Part shown: positions 46,494 to 54,778 of the stretch, piece by piece
How the letters are laid out: every line of letters begins with the position of its first letter
Position numbering within the stretch: the first letter of the stretch is position 1
Source of the DNA: Anaerobacillus sp. CMMVII
GTDB lineage: Bacteria > Bacillota > Bacilli > Bacillales > Anaerobacillaceae
Reading direction: 5' to 3'
Assembly: GCF_025377685.1 (NCBI RefSeq)
Contig: NZ_JACEHK010000015.1
Span: 1 to 64,000, forward strand
Length of the DNA stretch: 64,000 bases
Translations under genes and position numbers: made by a program
The notes under the pieces: model-generated
What the model saw: only the letters and a program-made list of their open reading frames with translations
Databases searched by the model: none
What the model was told of the DNA's origin: nothing

Positions 46494-46681
46494 TTCTTCA
46501 AAATGTTAAACAACCTTAGGAGGAAAACCATAGTTACTAAAAATACAATGATAGGTGCTAAAAGATTTCCAAGTTCCATTGATAGGTAAGGAAGTAAAAA
46601 TTCGTGACGGACATATTCCCATAGGCCAATGATAATGGTAGGGATTAATAATATTAGCCATTTTATCTGTTTGTAGGACAT
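46490..46681 (-). CDS. Two-helix membrane protein, probably N-terminal part of the kinase
   Basis: 63 residues, two membrane helices (about 8-23 and 38-58) and little else; ends FNILKK just where the kinase begins MKEDLEKEKAQKS. Inserting one base in the junction gives a continuous two-helix sensor kinase. If the frames are correct it is a separate subunit translated in coupling with the kinase. Confidence 0.6.
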   Translation of the reverse strand: MSYKQIKWLILLIPTIIIGLWEYVRHEFLLPYLSMELGNLLAPIIVFLVTMVFLLRLFNILKK

Positions 46682-46739
46682 GTGTATTCTCCTTTAGATT
46701 GATGCTCTATTTTCAGAACGTCTAGAGTTTATATGACCC

Positions 46740-46782
46740 TAAAGAGCCATTTACAAAATTAATTCATTTTATGTACGATAAC
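46740..46782 (+). promoter_or_regulatory. nosD promoter block shared with the CcmH-like gene, copy 2
   Basis: Same 43-base layout as 38022-38064. -35 TTACAA and -10 TACGAT with 17-base spacing; taaagagccat precedes the -35. The nosD start is 17 bases beyond the block. Confidence 0.6.
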
Positions 46783-46798
46783 ATGGATTGGTGGTGTA

Positions 46799-48124
46799 AT
46801 GATTATGTTTTATTCATGGAAGATTTATTTAATCTTTTGCTTATTATTTAGTAGCTTCTATTTATGTTTTTCTGGTTCTTCTTCTGCTCATGGGACGATA
46901 CAGGATTTGATTGACCAAGCTGAGCACGGGGAGGAGATTATTCTTCCAGAAGGAATATATGAAGAAGTCATTACTATTACGAAATCGTTAAAGATTATTG
47001 GTGAAGGCGCAATTATAAAAAATACAGCGGATAAGGTGGCCATTCATATCCAGTCCGACGAAGTATCTTTAACGGGATTAACGGTTTTTCAACTAAATAA
47101 GCAGACTGAACATCCAGCGATCCTCATCGAAGGAACCGACAATACTCTTAGTAATTTAAAAATAAGTAGTCAATCGACAGGTGTTCAATTAAATAATTCT
47201 ATTCGAAATACGATAGAAGGTCTACACATTGAACGAGAACAGCCACTTGATTTGGCGCAAACGAATATGGGAAATCGCCAAGGAAATGGGATTGATCTAT
47301 TTTTTTCAAATGAAAATGTACTTAAAGGCAATACAATGGTTAATCAATTAGATGGAATATATGTAGAAAGTAGTTCGGGAAATATTATTGAAAATAATCA
47401 TGTAATTAGATCGCGTTACGGCTATCATTTAATGTTTGCTGAAAGTACAACAATGCAGAACAATTATGCAAGTCTAAACATTACTGGTGCAATGATTATG
47501 GGGTCATCTAACCTTACGATAACAAATAATACCTTTACTAGGCAATCTTATCATGTACATTCCCAAGGACTCCTTCTCTACGATGTTCATGATTCGACTG
47601 TAAGTAAGAATTTCCTATCTGAAAATCTAATCGGTCTTTACATTGAGCGATCAAGTCAGAATTTTATACAGGAAAATCAGATCTCTGCTAACTTTGTTGG
47701 AATCCAGTTAAAAAGAGTGTCTAATCATGATATATTCCATAATGATTTCAACACGAATGTCATTCAAGCAAGAGTGACAGACAGTGACATGAATGATGTA
47801 AGAGAAAATTATTGGGATAGTCATACAGGTCTTGATTTTACGGGGGATGGGAAGAGTGAAATTCAGTTTCAGTCGGATCCGATCTTCCTTTCCTTAGTTG
47901 AGCGAAAACCATCATTTCAAGTTTTAGCTCAATCACCTGGTTTATTATTTTTGAATTTATTATTTGATATGAATGAAGAAGCCATTTTAAAGGATACTGC
48001 GCCACTTCTTAAGCCTAATTTAGAAACAGTCATGGATGATAAAAAATCATTCGAAGATCTCTTTATTTATCTGGGGTTAATGTTGGGATCAGTCGCAATT
48101 ATTTTAGGAGGTAGAAGAAAATGA
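46799..48124 (+). CDS. nosD: NosD, periplasmic-type assembly protein for nitrous oxide reductase
   Basis: 441 residues with a signal peptide (about 1-30), a right-handed beta-helix of parallel repeats (about 80-340; NGIDLFFSNENVLKGNT, IYVESSSGNIIENNHVI) and a C-terminal membrane helix (residues about 420-436). NosD works with NosF and NosY in building the copper CuZ site of N2O reductase. It is the first gene of nosDLYF; the next gene overlaps by 4 bases. No nosZ is found in the window. Confidence 0.92.
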   Translation: MIMFYSWKIYLIFCLLFSSFYLCFSGSSSAHGTIQDLIDQAEHGEEIILPEGIYEEVITITKSLKIIGEGAIIKNTADKVAIHIQSDEVSLTGLTVFQLNKQTEHPAILIEGTDNTLSNLKISSQSTGVQLNNSIRNTIEGLHIEREQPLDLAQTNMGNRQGNGIDLFFSNENVLKGNTMVNQLDGIYVESSSGNIIENNHVIRSRYGYHLMFAESTTMQNNYASLNITGAMIMGSSNLTITNNTFTRQSYHVHSQGLLLYDVHDSTVSKNFLSENLIGLYIERSSQNFIQENQISANFVGIQLKRVSNHDIFHNDFNTNVIQARVTDSDMNDVRENYWDSHTGLDFTGDGKSEIQFQSDPIFLSLVERKPSFQVLAQSPGLLFLNLLFDMNEEAILKDTAPLLKPNLETVMDDKKSFEDLFIYLGLMLGSVAIILGGRRK

Positions 48125-48687
48125 AGAATAGTTTGATTACATTAGTGTTAATGGTACTTTTAACAGGAATCGTCGCATGCGGTACAAAAGATGCTGTTTA
48201 TCCAGCTGCAAATGTCCAAGGTGGAGTGGATCGTTGCGAACACTGTAATATGTTAGTACCTGATGATTTAAATGCTACTCAGTTAATTTTAGCGGATGGC
48301 CGTTCGTTAATGTTTGATGATATCGGTTGTATGGTTGAGTGGGTAAATGATCATGGAATGGACGATGTAAATGTTCGTTATGTAAGAGACTACCATAGTG
48401 AAGATTGGATTGTGATGGAGGAAGCTACATTTGTTTATCATAAAGAATTTCGAACTCCTATGGCCTACGGAGTTTACTCGTTTTCTTCAAAAGTCGATGC
48501 TGAAGCATTTGTAGTCGAACAAGGCATGGGAGAAATTATTTCTTACCCAGAGCTTGAAGGTCATACTTGGGAAAGAGATATGGAAATGATGAAGAAAATG
48601 AAAGAAGAAATGGGCAAGCACCATCATGGTGACGCCGGAGATAATGAAGAAGCTGAAGAAGAAACAAAGTCAGGACATGGCCATTAA
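48121..48687 (+). CDS. nosL: NosL copper chaperone lipoprotein
   Basis: 188 residues: lipobox IVACG, then VDRCEHCNMLVPDDLNATQL and FDDIGCMVEW, the NosL copper-binding motifs. The C-terminus is histidine-rich (GKHHHGDAG...KSGHGH), an added metal-binding tail. Delivers copper to apo-NosZ. Overlaps nosD by 4 bases. Confidence 0.92.
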   Translation: MKNSLITLVLMVLLTGIVACGTKDAVYPAANVQGGVDRCEHCNMLVPDDLNATQLILADGRSLMFDDIGCMVEWVNDHGMDDVNVRYVRDYHSEDWIVMEEATFVYHKEFRTPMAYGVYSFSSKVDAEAFVVEQGMGEIISYPELEGHTWERDMEMMKKMKEEMGKHHHGDAGDNEEAEEETKSGHGH

Positions 48688-48704
48688 TTAATTGAATTAG
48701 GTAT

Positions 48705-48763
48705 TGAAAGTTCACTTTTAGGAGAGGAATGATGTTCCTATTTCTTTTGAGGGTGAACTTTCA
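48705..48763 (+). promoter_or_regulatory. Structured inverted repeat between nosL and nosY
   Basis: Arms tgaaagttcac (48705-48715) and gtgaactttca (48753-48763) enclose a smaller hairpin (aggaa/ttcct). No U-run follows, so a processing site or attenuator is more likely than a terminator. Confidence 0.45.
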
Positions 48764-48823
48764 TTTGTCACTGAATGCCGTTTTATTTGTAGGCGCTTTC
48801 TGATACTAAAGGAGTTGGCTGGG

Positions 48824-49648
48824 TTGAATATCATTACGATAGCAAGAAAAGAGATTAAACTAGGTTTTCGAAATCCATGGTCCTATACATTCCTAATTAC
48901 TTTTTCGTTATTTTCATTAGCACTGTTATTCATTCATGCTGATGCGCAAGCGGGCATTGGGAAGTATACAACAATGACAGGTACAATGATGAATTTATTG
49001 CTTTATTTTTTGCCGTTAATGACACTCATGTTGGGGTCTTTCTCCGTTACAACTGAAAAGGAAGATGGTAATTGGCAACTGCTGTTGTCCTATCCACTAT
49101 CAAGCTCCCATTGGCTAATTGGAAAATATATCGGTATCTATATTGTCATTACTGCGATTGTTTCATTTGGATTTGGACTAGCCGGTATAGTGGGGATGTT
49201 TTTTGGAGCCAAACTTCCAAGCGGGACAGGTCTCTTTTTACTGACCTTTTCGTTATTGCTCTCTTTTATTTTCCTAGCATTAGCCATTTTTATAGGTACT
49301 GTTTCTAAAAACCGTTGGCAAGCGCTCACGGCTAGCGTTAGTATCTGGATTTTTTTGGTTTTAGCATGGCCAATTATGATGATCTCAACGCTAAGTTCAC
49401 TGAACTATCAAGTATTAAAGTCAACCATTGAAATTGTTACATTGTTAAACCCTGCTGAATTTACAAGGATTTATATGATCATAAAACTAGGCGGTGGTGC
49501 GGTATTCGGTCCGGAATACATTCATTGGGTTGGTTGGGCTGGCTCTAGCCTAGGTACGGCGTATTTCATTGTTCTATGTATCGTATGGGTCTATTTTTTG
49601 ATGACGACTGCCATTTATATCATTGAGCGGGGGAGAAGACATGGATAA
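48824..49648 (+). CDS. nosY: NosY ABC permease
   Basis: TTG start at 48824, nine bases after AAAGGAG. About 274 residues with six membrane helices and the ABC-2 motif TTEKEDGNWQLLLSYPLSSS. Forms the NosFY ABC transporter used for NosZ maturation, possibly exporting a sulfur species to the outer side. Its last codons contain the nosF start. Confidence 0.88.
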   Translation: MNIITIARKEIKLGFRNPWSYTFLITFSLFSLALLFIHADAQAGIGKYTTMTGTMMNLLLYFLPLMTLMLGSFSVTTEKEDGNWQLLLSYPLSSSHWLIGKYIGIYIVITAIVSFGFGLAGIVGMFFGAKLPSGTGLFLLTFSLLLSFIFLALAIFIGTVSKNRWQALTASVSIWIFLVLAWPIMMISTLSSLNYQVLKSTIEIVTLLNPAEFTRIYMIIKLGGGAVFGPEYIHWVGWAGSSLGTAYFIVLCIVWVYFLMTTAIYIIERGRRHG

Positions 49649-50342
49649 TCAAGTTCTGTTAAAAATTGAAAATGTCAGTAAAGTTTATGCAGATAACCAA
49701 GTCGTCTCGCCTTTCGATTTTTCAATGAATAAGCCCGAAGTTATCGCTCTGTGTGGTGGCAATGGTGCAGGGAAAAGTACAATTATTAAAATGGTAACAG
49801 GACAAACACGAGCAACAACCGGTAAGATAACAATAAATGGAGTAGATTGGCACAAAAATCGAATGGCATATGCAAAACAAATAGGTTACATGCCAGATGA
49901 TTTTCATCTTCAACAACCATTGTCAGTTATTGAATTTATTAGTTTCTTTGCTTCATTGAAAAAAGCCGATAAACATGTTACAGAGACACTGGCTAAAGTT
50001 GGACTGTTAGAAAAAAAAGATCAACTTATTTCAAAGCTATCAAAAGGGATGAGGCAACGCCTATTATTAGCTCAAGCCCTTGTATCAAAACCAAAACTTA
50101 TCTTACTTGATGAGCCAACAAATGGTTTAGATCCTCAATGGGTAAAAACATTTATAGAAATTCTTTTGGATTTAAAGAAAAATGGACAAGGGATTCTTTT
50201 TTCGACTCATAATCTTGCAGTTGCTGAAGAGGTAGCTGATCAGGTCATTTTCTTGAAAAACGGGATAATTAAAGAAAGAATTCATTTTGAGGAAAACGTA
50301 CCGAGAGATTTGTCGCAATATTATAAGGAAGTATTTGCTTAA
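49641..50342 (+). CDS. nosF: NosF ABC ATPase
   Basis: 233 residues from ATG 49641 after GGGGGAG. Walker A GGNGAGKSTIIK, signature LSKGMRQRLLLAQAL, Walker B LILLDEPTNGLDPQ, H-loop STHN. Energises NosY. Overlaps nosY by 8 bases. Ends the nos operon at the terminator 50354. Confidence 0.93.
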   Translation: MDNQVLLKIENVSKVYADNQVVSPFDFSMNKPEVIALCGGNGAGKSTIIKMVTGQTRATTGKITINGVDWHKNRMAYAKQIGYMPDDFHLQQPLSVIEFISFFASLKKADKHVTETLAKVGLLEKKDQLISKLSKGMRQRLLLAQALVSKPKLILLDEPTNGLDPQWVKTFIEILLDLKKNGQGILFSTHNLAVAEEVADQVIFLKNGIIKERIHFEENVPRDLSQYYKEVFA

Positions 50343-50353
50343 CTGTAAAAAAT

Positions 50354-50394
50354 AAAAGAGCGATAAGACAGTTGAAATGTATTATCGCTCTTTT
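50354..50394. terminator. Bidirectional terminator between nosF and modA
   Basis: 12-bp stem aaaagagcgata/tatcgctctttt followed by CCTTTT on the plus strand. Confidence 0.85.
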
Positions 50395-50398
50395 CCTT

Positions 50399-51166
50399 TT
50401 ATTGAGTAGGGACTATGAAGCCGTAGCTTTCCATGATGGGTTTACCGATTGGTCCCAAAATAAAATTGATAAAGTCCAGAGCAGCTTGTTCTTGGTTAGT
50501 TCGATTAATGACGGCAATAGATTGTTCAAGTGGAGCATGCAAATCTTCATCAATTAAGTGAAAATTTACTTTTTCTTTATTATAAAGGGACAAAGCGACT
50601 ATCCCTGCTTCTACATTCCCTGTTTCAATAAAGGTAAGGGTTTCAGAAATGTTCTTGCCATAAACGAGCTTTTCTTCAATTTGCTCCCAAAGTCCAAGAG
50701 TCTCTAATGCTTGCTTGGCAGCTAATCCATAAGGAGCGTGGTCAGGATTGGCGATAGCAATCTTTATCACTTCTGGTTTTGCCAAGTCTTCCAATGTTTC
50801 AATATTAAGTGGGCTGTCAAGTAAGGTTGTGAGACCAATTCTACCAAAGGCATAAGTCATTTGAGTTTCTGGATTAACCAAACCCTTCTCGCGTAAGTTG
50901 TCAACAAATGAAATATTCGCAGCTGCAAATACATCAAAAGGGGCACCATGTTCAATTTGATCAGCAAGCTGGCCAGTAGAACCAAAAGAAAACGTTATCT
51001 TTATTCCGGTTTCCTGCTCGAAGATTTCTCCAACTTCCGTAAAAGCCAAAGATAAGTCAGAAGCAGCAGCAACCGTGATTTCTATTTCTTCACTTTTAGG
51101 GCCGCAACCACTAATAATAGAAAAAAACAAAGTAATCAAAATAAAAAAGCGTAGTGTTCGTCCCAT
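50399..51166 (-). CDS. modA: ModA molybdate-binding lipoprotein
   Basis: 255 residues, lipobox IISGCG, and ModA motifs VAAASDLSLAFTEVGEIFEQ, TFSFGSTGQLADQIEHGAPF and FDVFAAANISFVDNL. Binds molybdate (or tungstate) for a ModBC importer, needed for molybdopterin enzymes such as nitrate reductase. No modB or modC follows, which is atypical; they must lie elsewhere. AGGAGA precedes the start. Confidence 0.92.
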   Translation of the reverse strand: MGRTLRFFILITLFFSIISGCGPKSEEIEITVAAASDLSLAFTEVGEIFEQETGIKITFSFGSTGQLADQIEHGAPFDVFAAANISFVDNLREKGLVNPETQMTYAFGRIGLTTLLDSPLNIETLEDLAKPEVIKIAIANPDHAPYGLAAKQALETLGLWEQIEEKLVYGKNISETLTFIETGNVEAGIVALSLYNKEKVNFHLIDEDLHAPLEQSIAVINRTNQEQAALDFINFILGPIGKPIMESYGFIVPTQ

Positions 51167-51297
51167 GAAAATTCTCCTCGTTCATAATTATTAGGCTAAC
51201 TTTCATTATATCTGTCTTGTCCTCATATCACAATAATTGAAGGAATAGGATACATGACTACTGGAGGGAAGGGACTTTATGAGTCAGAGAAGTGAGC

Positions 51298-51871
51298 TGT
51301 CACAATCTGTTCGCAGGCTGGTAACAATTTCGTCAAACTTTGCTCAGTTATTCACAAAAGTGTGTCGTATAATGAAAGTAAGTTAAGTTAGCAATCACTA
51401 ACTAACAAAAATCAAAGGAGTGAAGGACTTATGTTTATGAATTTTTTAAGAAATAATGTATATGCATCAGGAATTTTAACTGTTTTAAGAGTATATCTTG
51501 GTTGGAAGTGGTTAACTGGAGGTTGGGGTAAGATTACAGGTGAACCTTTCAATGCAGGTGGATATCTAAATGGAGCTATAAATAATCCAGTAATGAGTGG
51601 AGAAAATCTTGTTTACCCAACGTATGTATCGTTTTTAGAGAATATTGCGATACCAAATGCAGGAGTATTTAGCTTTATGGTAGCATGGGGAGAATTCTTA
51701 GTAGGTCTTGGTTTAATCCTAGGAATTTTAACAACTGCAGCAGCATTTTTCGGAGTAGTCATGAACTTCTCATTCATATTTGCTGGAACTATTTCAACAA
51801 ACCCTTGGATGATCCTTATCGCAATGTTTGTTTTAGCAGCAGGAGCTAACGCAGGTAAATTCGGTGGCGAC
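51298..51871 (+). repeat. Long direct repeat, copy 1 (promoter plus most of DoxX)
   Basis: Colinear without gaps with 57438-58011, offset 6140 bases. Covers 130 bases of upstream DNA and about 147 codons. Similarity falls sharply after the GGTGGCGAC at its end. Confidence 0.92.
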
Positions 51872-51946
51872 TATTATGTACTTCCTTATCTTAAACAACT
51901 GATTTCAGGAAAAAAAGCAATAACTCACCAAAACAAAGCGGCCTAA
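51431..51946 (+). CDS. DoxX-family membrane protein, copy 1
   Basis: 171 residues, four helices, with the DoxX core GILTVLRVYLGWKWLTGGW and a WGEFLVGLGLILGILT helix. DoxX/DoxD proteins belong to quinone-linked sulfur or oxidative-stress membrane systems. AAAGGAGTGAAGG precedes ATG. The upstream sequence is shared with copy 2, including TATAAT at 51368 and a small gttag/ctaac hairpin in the leader. Confidence 0.85.
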   Translation: MFMNFLRNNVYASGILTVLRVYLGWKWLTGGWGKITGEPFNAGGYLNGAINNPVMSGENLVYPTYVSFLENIAIPNAGVFSFMVAWGEFLVGLGLILGILTTAAAFFGVVMNFSFIFAGTISTNPWMILIAMFVLAAGANAGKFGGDYYVLPYLKQLISGKKAITHQNKAA

Positions 51947-51960
51947 TTAAATAGAGTACA

Positions 51961-51994
51961 AAAAGACTTTCCCTTGTTGGGAAAGTCTTTTTTT
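51961..51994 (+). terminator. Terminator after DoxX copy 1
   Basis: 13-bp stem aaaagactttccc/gggaaagtctttt then TTTT. Confidence 0.92.
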
Positions 51995-52126
51995 GATAGA
52001 TAACCGTTTTTAGTACTTGATGTCTAGCGCAAGCAGTCCAGCAAGCCTAGTTTCAAGTTACATATTACGAATACTAGTCTCATATTATTAATAAATGTAT
52101 TTTTAGTAATATGTGGAGGTAGTTCA

Positions 52127-52642
52127 ATGGAAACTTTTCTGATGTATACGGTTATCATTCTCATAGTCACGCAGGCAATCAGTTTTATTTTAATTTTGCG
52201 CCTGCGAAAGGGTGTTACAACAGCCGAATTATCACTAGGGACAGCAATCCCCTCTATAAAGGCTTTTTCGTTTACCCATAACAAACAGGTTGTTGTTAAA
52301 AAACTGATTAGGAAGCCTACACTTATTGTGTTTGTGACACCTCATTCAAGGGCATGCCGGAAACTATTAGAAGAATGCCGTTTAAGCTATAACCAAAACG
52401 AGGGTATGCTTGATCTAATATCAATAGTTATTGGTGGAGAACCTGAAGGAAGAAAGCTACTAAAGGATGTAATGATGCCAGGTGAGCACTTATGGGATCC
52501 TACTAAAGAAGTCTTTCATCAATTTGGGGTACAGATAGTTCCCTACGCTTTTGCCGTGAATAAAAATGGCGTGATTGAAGACAAAGGGGTATGTGGTACC
52601 AAGGAACAAATTGATATTTTGACAGAACCTCTTTTTCAGTAA
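52127..52642 (+). CDS. MauD/TlpA-like membrane thioredoxin-fold protein, one active cysteine lost
   Basis: 171 residues: one N-terminal helix (5-25) and a thioredoxin-like domain (about 45-165). The active site position reads TPHSRACRKLL where MauD-type proteins have C-x2-C, so only the second cysteine is kept; IVPYAFAVNKNG gives the cis-proline. GTGGAGG precedes the ATG. Without the first cysteine normal dithiol exchange is unlikely. Confidence 0.75.
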   Translation: METFLMYTVIILIVTQAISFILILRLRKGVTTAELSLGTAIPSIKAFSFTHNKQVVVKKLIRKPTLIVFVTPHSRACRKLLEECRLSYNQNEGMLDLISIVIGGEPEGRKLLKDVMMPGEHLWDPTKEVFHQFGVQIVPYAFAVNKNGVIEDKGVCGTKEQIDILTEPLFQ

Positions 52643-52668
52643 AATTAATGGTAATACTCCCAAGTACC

Positions 52669-52905
52669 TCAAAATTCTTCCACTAATTCATTAAGTGTCT
52701 TTAAATGATTAGGCTTACCTAGTATTTTATATCCATTTAGATATTCTTCACAGCACCATTTTTTATAAATTGTTGCTAGCTGTGTCAGCCTTTCTAAATT
52801 CTCATTTTGTTTTTCAAATGCTAGAAGTTCATTGCCTCTCTAACAGTTCCTTTCTTAGTTCGCATTTATCATCTGACAGGAATTTGCCTTTCAGAGGTGA
52901 GCTGC
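52669..52905 (-). pseudogene. Possible coding remnant
   Basis: The minus strand translates to LLAFEKQNENLERLTQLA and on to LNELVEEF and a stop (52669-52671), protein-like in composition. Upstream a run GKFLSDDKCELRKELLERQ lies in another frame. No start or ribosome site was found. It may be the tail of a lost gene after the ArsR gene. Confidence 0.3.
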
Positions 52906-52920
52906 ACCTTGCACTTTTCC

Positions 52921-53493
52921 TTAAACCGGCCACATTTCCTCAGGGTTTAACTCATACTGTCCATCTTGGCGATACATAAACTGGCACATGATAAACTCCC
53001 TTCTGATCGTAGCAAAGTCATCATGAAATTTTTTAATATGCTCATTAATTTCCTTTTCACTATACTGCTTTCCTTTTTCTAAGCCTTTTACAATATGTTC
53101 TAAAACAACAAGCCGTTTTTTACGTTGTGATGGAATGGTTTTAAGTCTCCCATCATTTTGGAGAAAGTTTTTAAGGATCGCATATTTTTCATCCATATTC
53201 AGATCTCCCATCATTTTCTCATCAGTGGCCCCGAGTTTCAAAATAGCCCCGGCTTTAAACGCAAGCTTTTTTTCATCGAGATAAAAATAAATGGTATTCT
53301 TTTCGCGCCGTTCATAAATAATCCCAACTTCTCGTAGCTTTGTAATATGGTGTGAGATGGTTGGTGCCGTTAAACCAAGCTTTCCGGCAATTGCTTGACC
53401 GTGCAACGGCCCGTCTCTGAGCAATGAGATTATTTGAATTCTGGTTTTATCACCAAGTGTTTTATGAAAGTTAACCAAACGATCCAATTGCAT
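52921..53493 (-). CDS. ArsR-family regulator with DUF2087 domain
   Basis: 190 residues: N-terminal winged helix (KTLGDKTRIQIISLLRDG, LTAPTISHHITKLREVGI) and a C-terminal DUF2087 segment (LKTIPSQRKKRLVVLEHIV). Lacks the metal-binding CVC of classic ArsR, so the effector is unknown. AGGAGG precedes ATG. A palindrome at 53517-53544 lies just upstream and may be its operator. Confidence 0.88.
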   Translation of the reverse strand: MQLDRLVNFHKTLGDKTRIQIISLLRDGPLHGQAIAGKLGLTAPTISHHITKLREVGIIYERREKNTIYFYLDEKKLAFKAGAILKLGATDEKMMGDLNMDEKYAILKNFLQNDGRLKTIPSQRKKRLVVLEHIVKGLEKGKQYSEKEINEHIKKFHDDFATIRREFIMCQFMYRQDGQYELNPEEMWPV

Positions 53494-53516
53494 AAATGAT
53501 TCCTCCTAACACACTA

Positions 53517-53544
53517 ATCTAATTTGATTATAATCTAATTAGAT
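53517..53544. promoter_or_regulatory. 28-bp near-perfect palindrome, putative ArsR operator
   Basis: atctaattTgattataatcTaattagat, with only one unmatched pair at the capital letters. It lies 24 bases upstream of the ArsR-type start and may also control the divergent yhcYZ operon. Confidence 0.55.
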
Positions 53545-53647
53545 ACATATCGCAACACTTGATCCGATGAAGCAGGATTTTCAATAAAAAAGTTGAATTA
53601 TTCTATCAAAACGGTCTGATATTGAACGGTTGAAAGGAGAAAGAATT

Positions 53648-54772
53648 TTGATAGATGATCTCAAAATCAAAAAGCTACATACATTAAAAGTCATTGCTGA
53701 GAGACTAAATGAAGCTAATGATTTACAAATAATGCTTCAGGAAGTAATGAACGAATTACTACCTCTGATTGGAATGGAAACTGGGTGGATTTTCTTAATT
53801 GATCAGGATGGGGCTTTTCAGTTAGTGGTCGATATTAATCTTCCCCCGGCTTTGACTTGGAACCATAAAAAGCCGATGTGCGAAGGGGAATGCTGGTGTG
53901 TAAACCGGTATAATGATGGTCGTTTAAAAGGTGCAGTTAATATTATCGAATGTAAAAGAATTGAGGATGTCATACAGCAGCAACGAGGAGAGACAAATCA
54001 AATCACCCACCACGCAACCGTACCACTTAAAGCAGGAAATGAAAATTTTGGATTGTTAAATGTAGCCTCTGCTAATAAAACACATTTTCATAACGAAGAG
54101 CTAGCATTATTAGAAGCGGTAGCTTATCAAATTGGAACAGCGATAAAGAGAATTAAATTGGTTGAGAATGAACAGAACATGGCATTAATAGCTGAACGAA
54201 ATCGCCTTGCAAGAGACTTGCATGATTCTGTGAGCCAGCTTCTTTTTTCCCTACTGTTAACTGTTAGGGGCACAAAAGAAATGACTAAAGATGAGCAGCT
54301 GAAGGAAATGCTCACTTACATTCAGGATCTATCACAAGAGGCCTTAAGCGAAATGAAAGCACTCATTTGGCAGTTACGCCCTCATGGTTTAGAAAATGGA
54401 ATAGTTAGTGCAATTAAAAACTACGGGAAAGTATTAGGTTTAAAAGTAGAGGTTGAAGTACCCAGCCAGCAAGACTTACCTGTGAAAATTGAAGAAGTTC
54501 TGTGGCGAATTGGTCAGGAAGCTTTAAATAATTGTAAGAAGCATGCAAATACAAAAACAGCATTCGTAAAAATCCTTACTGACGAAAAATATATTGTAAT
54601 GGAAATTCGTGATCATGGTTGTGGTTTTAATTATGAAGCTGACGCGAGCCTGCCTTCTCTTGGTTTATTAAGCATGAAGGAACGTGCAGAAATACTAGGT
54701 GGAACATTTCAATTACAAAGTGAGCCAGGTAAAGGCTCAAAAATTGTAGTCTCTATTCCAAACAAGGAGTGA
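53648..54772 (+). CDS. yhcY: YhcY/AirS-like GAF sensor histidine kinase
   Basis: TTG at 53648 follows AAAGGAG. 374 residues: GAF domain (about 15-180), HisKA_3 with H192 (LARDLHDSVSQLLFSL) and HATPase (DHGCGFNYE). The GAF carries C78, C82, C84 and C102 (MCEGECWCV, IIECKRI), the set that binds an oxygen/redox-sensitive Fe-S cluster in AirS of Staphylococcus. No membrane helix, so it senses inside the cell. Operon with yhcZ and azoreductase, as in B. subtilis. Confidence 0.85.
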   Translation: MIDDLKIKKLHTLKVIAERLNEANDLQIMLQEVMNELLPLIGMETGWIFLIDQDGAFQLVVDINLPPALTWNHKKPMCEGECWCVNRYNDGRLKGAVNIIECKRIEDVIQQQRGETNQITHHATVPLKAGNENFGLLNVASANKTHFHNEELALLEAVAYQIGTAIKRIKLVENEQNMALIAERNRLARDLHDSVSQLLFSLLLTVRGTKEMTKDEQLKEMLTYIQDLSQEALSEMKALIWQLRPHGLENGIVSAIKNYGKVLGLKVEVEVPSQQDLPVKIEEVLWRIGQEALNNCKKHANTKTAFVKILTDEKYIVMEIRDHGCGFNYEADASLPSLGLLSMKERAEILGGTFQLQSEPGKGSKIVVSIPNKE

Positions 54773-54778
54773 TGCCGA

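Noticed and set aside
51351-51373. Rex or FNR site in the DoxX promoter
   Set aside because: TTCACAA is only a half-site and no second half with correct spacing was found.
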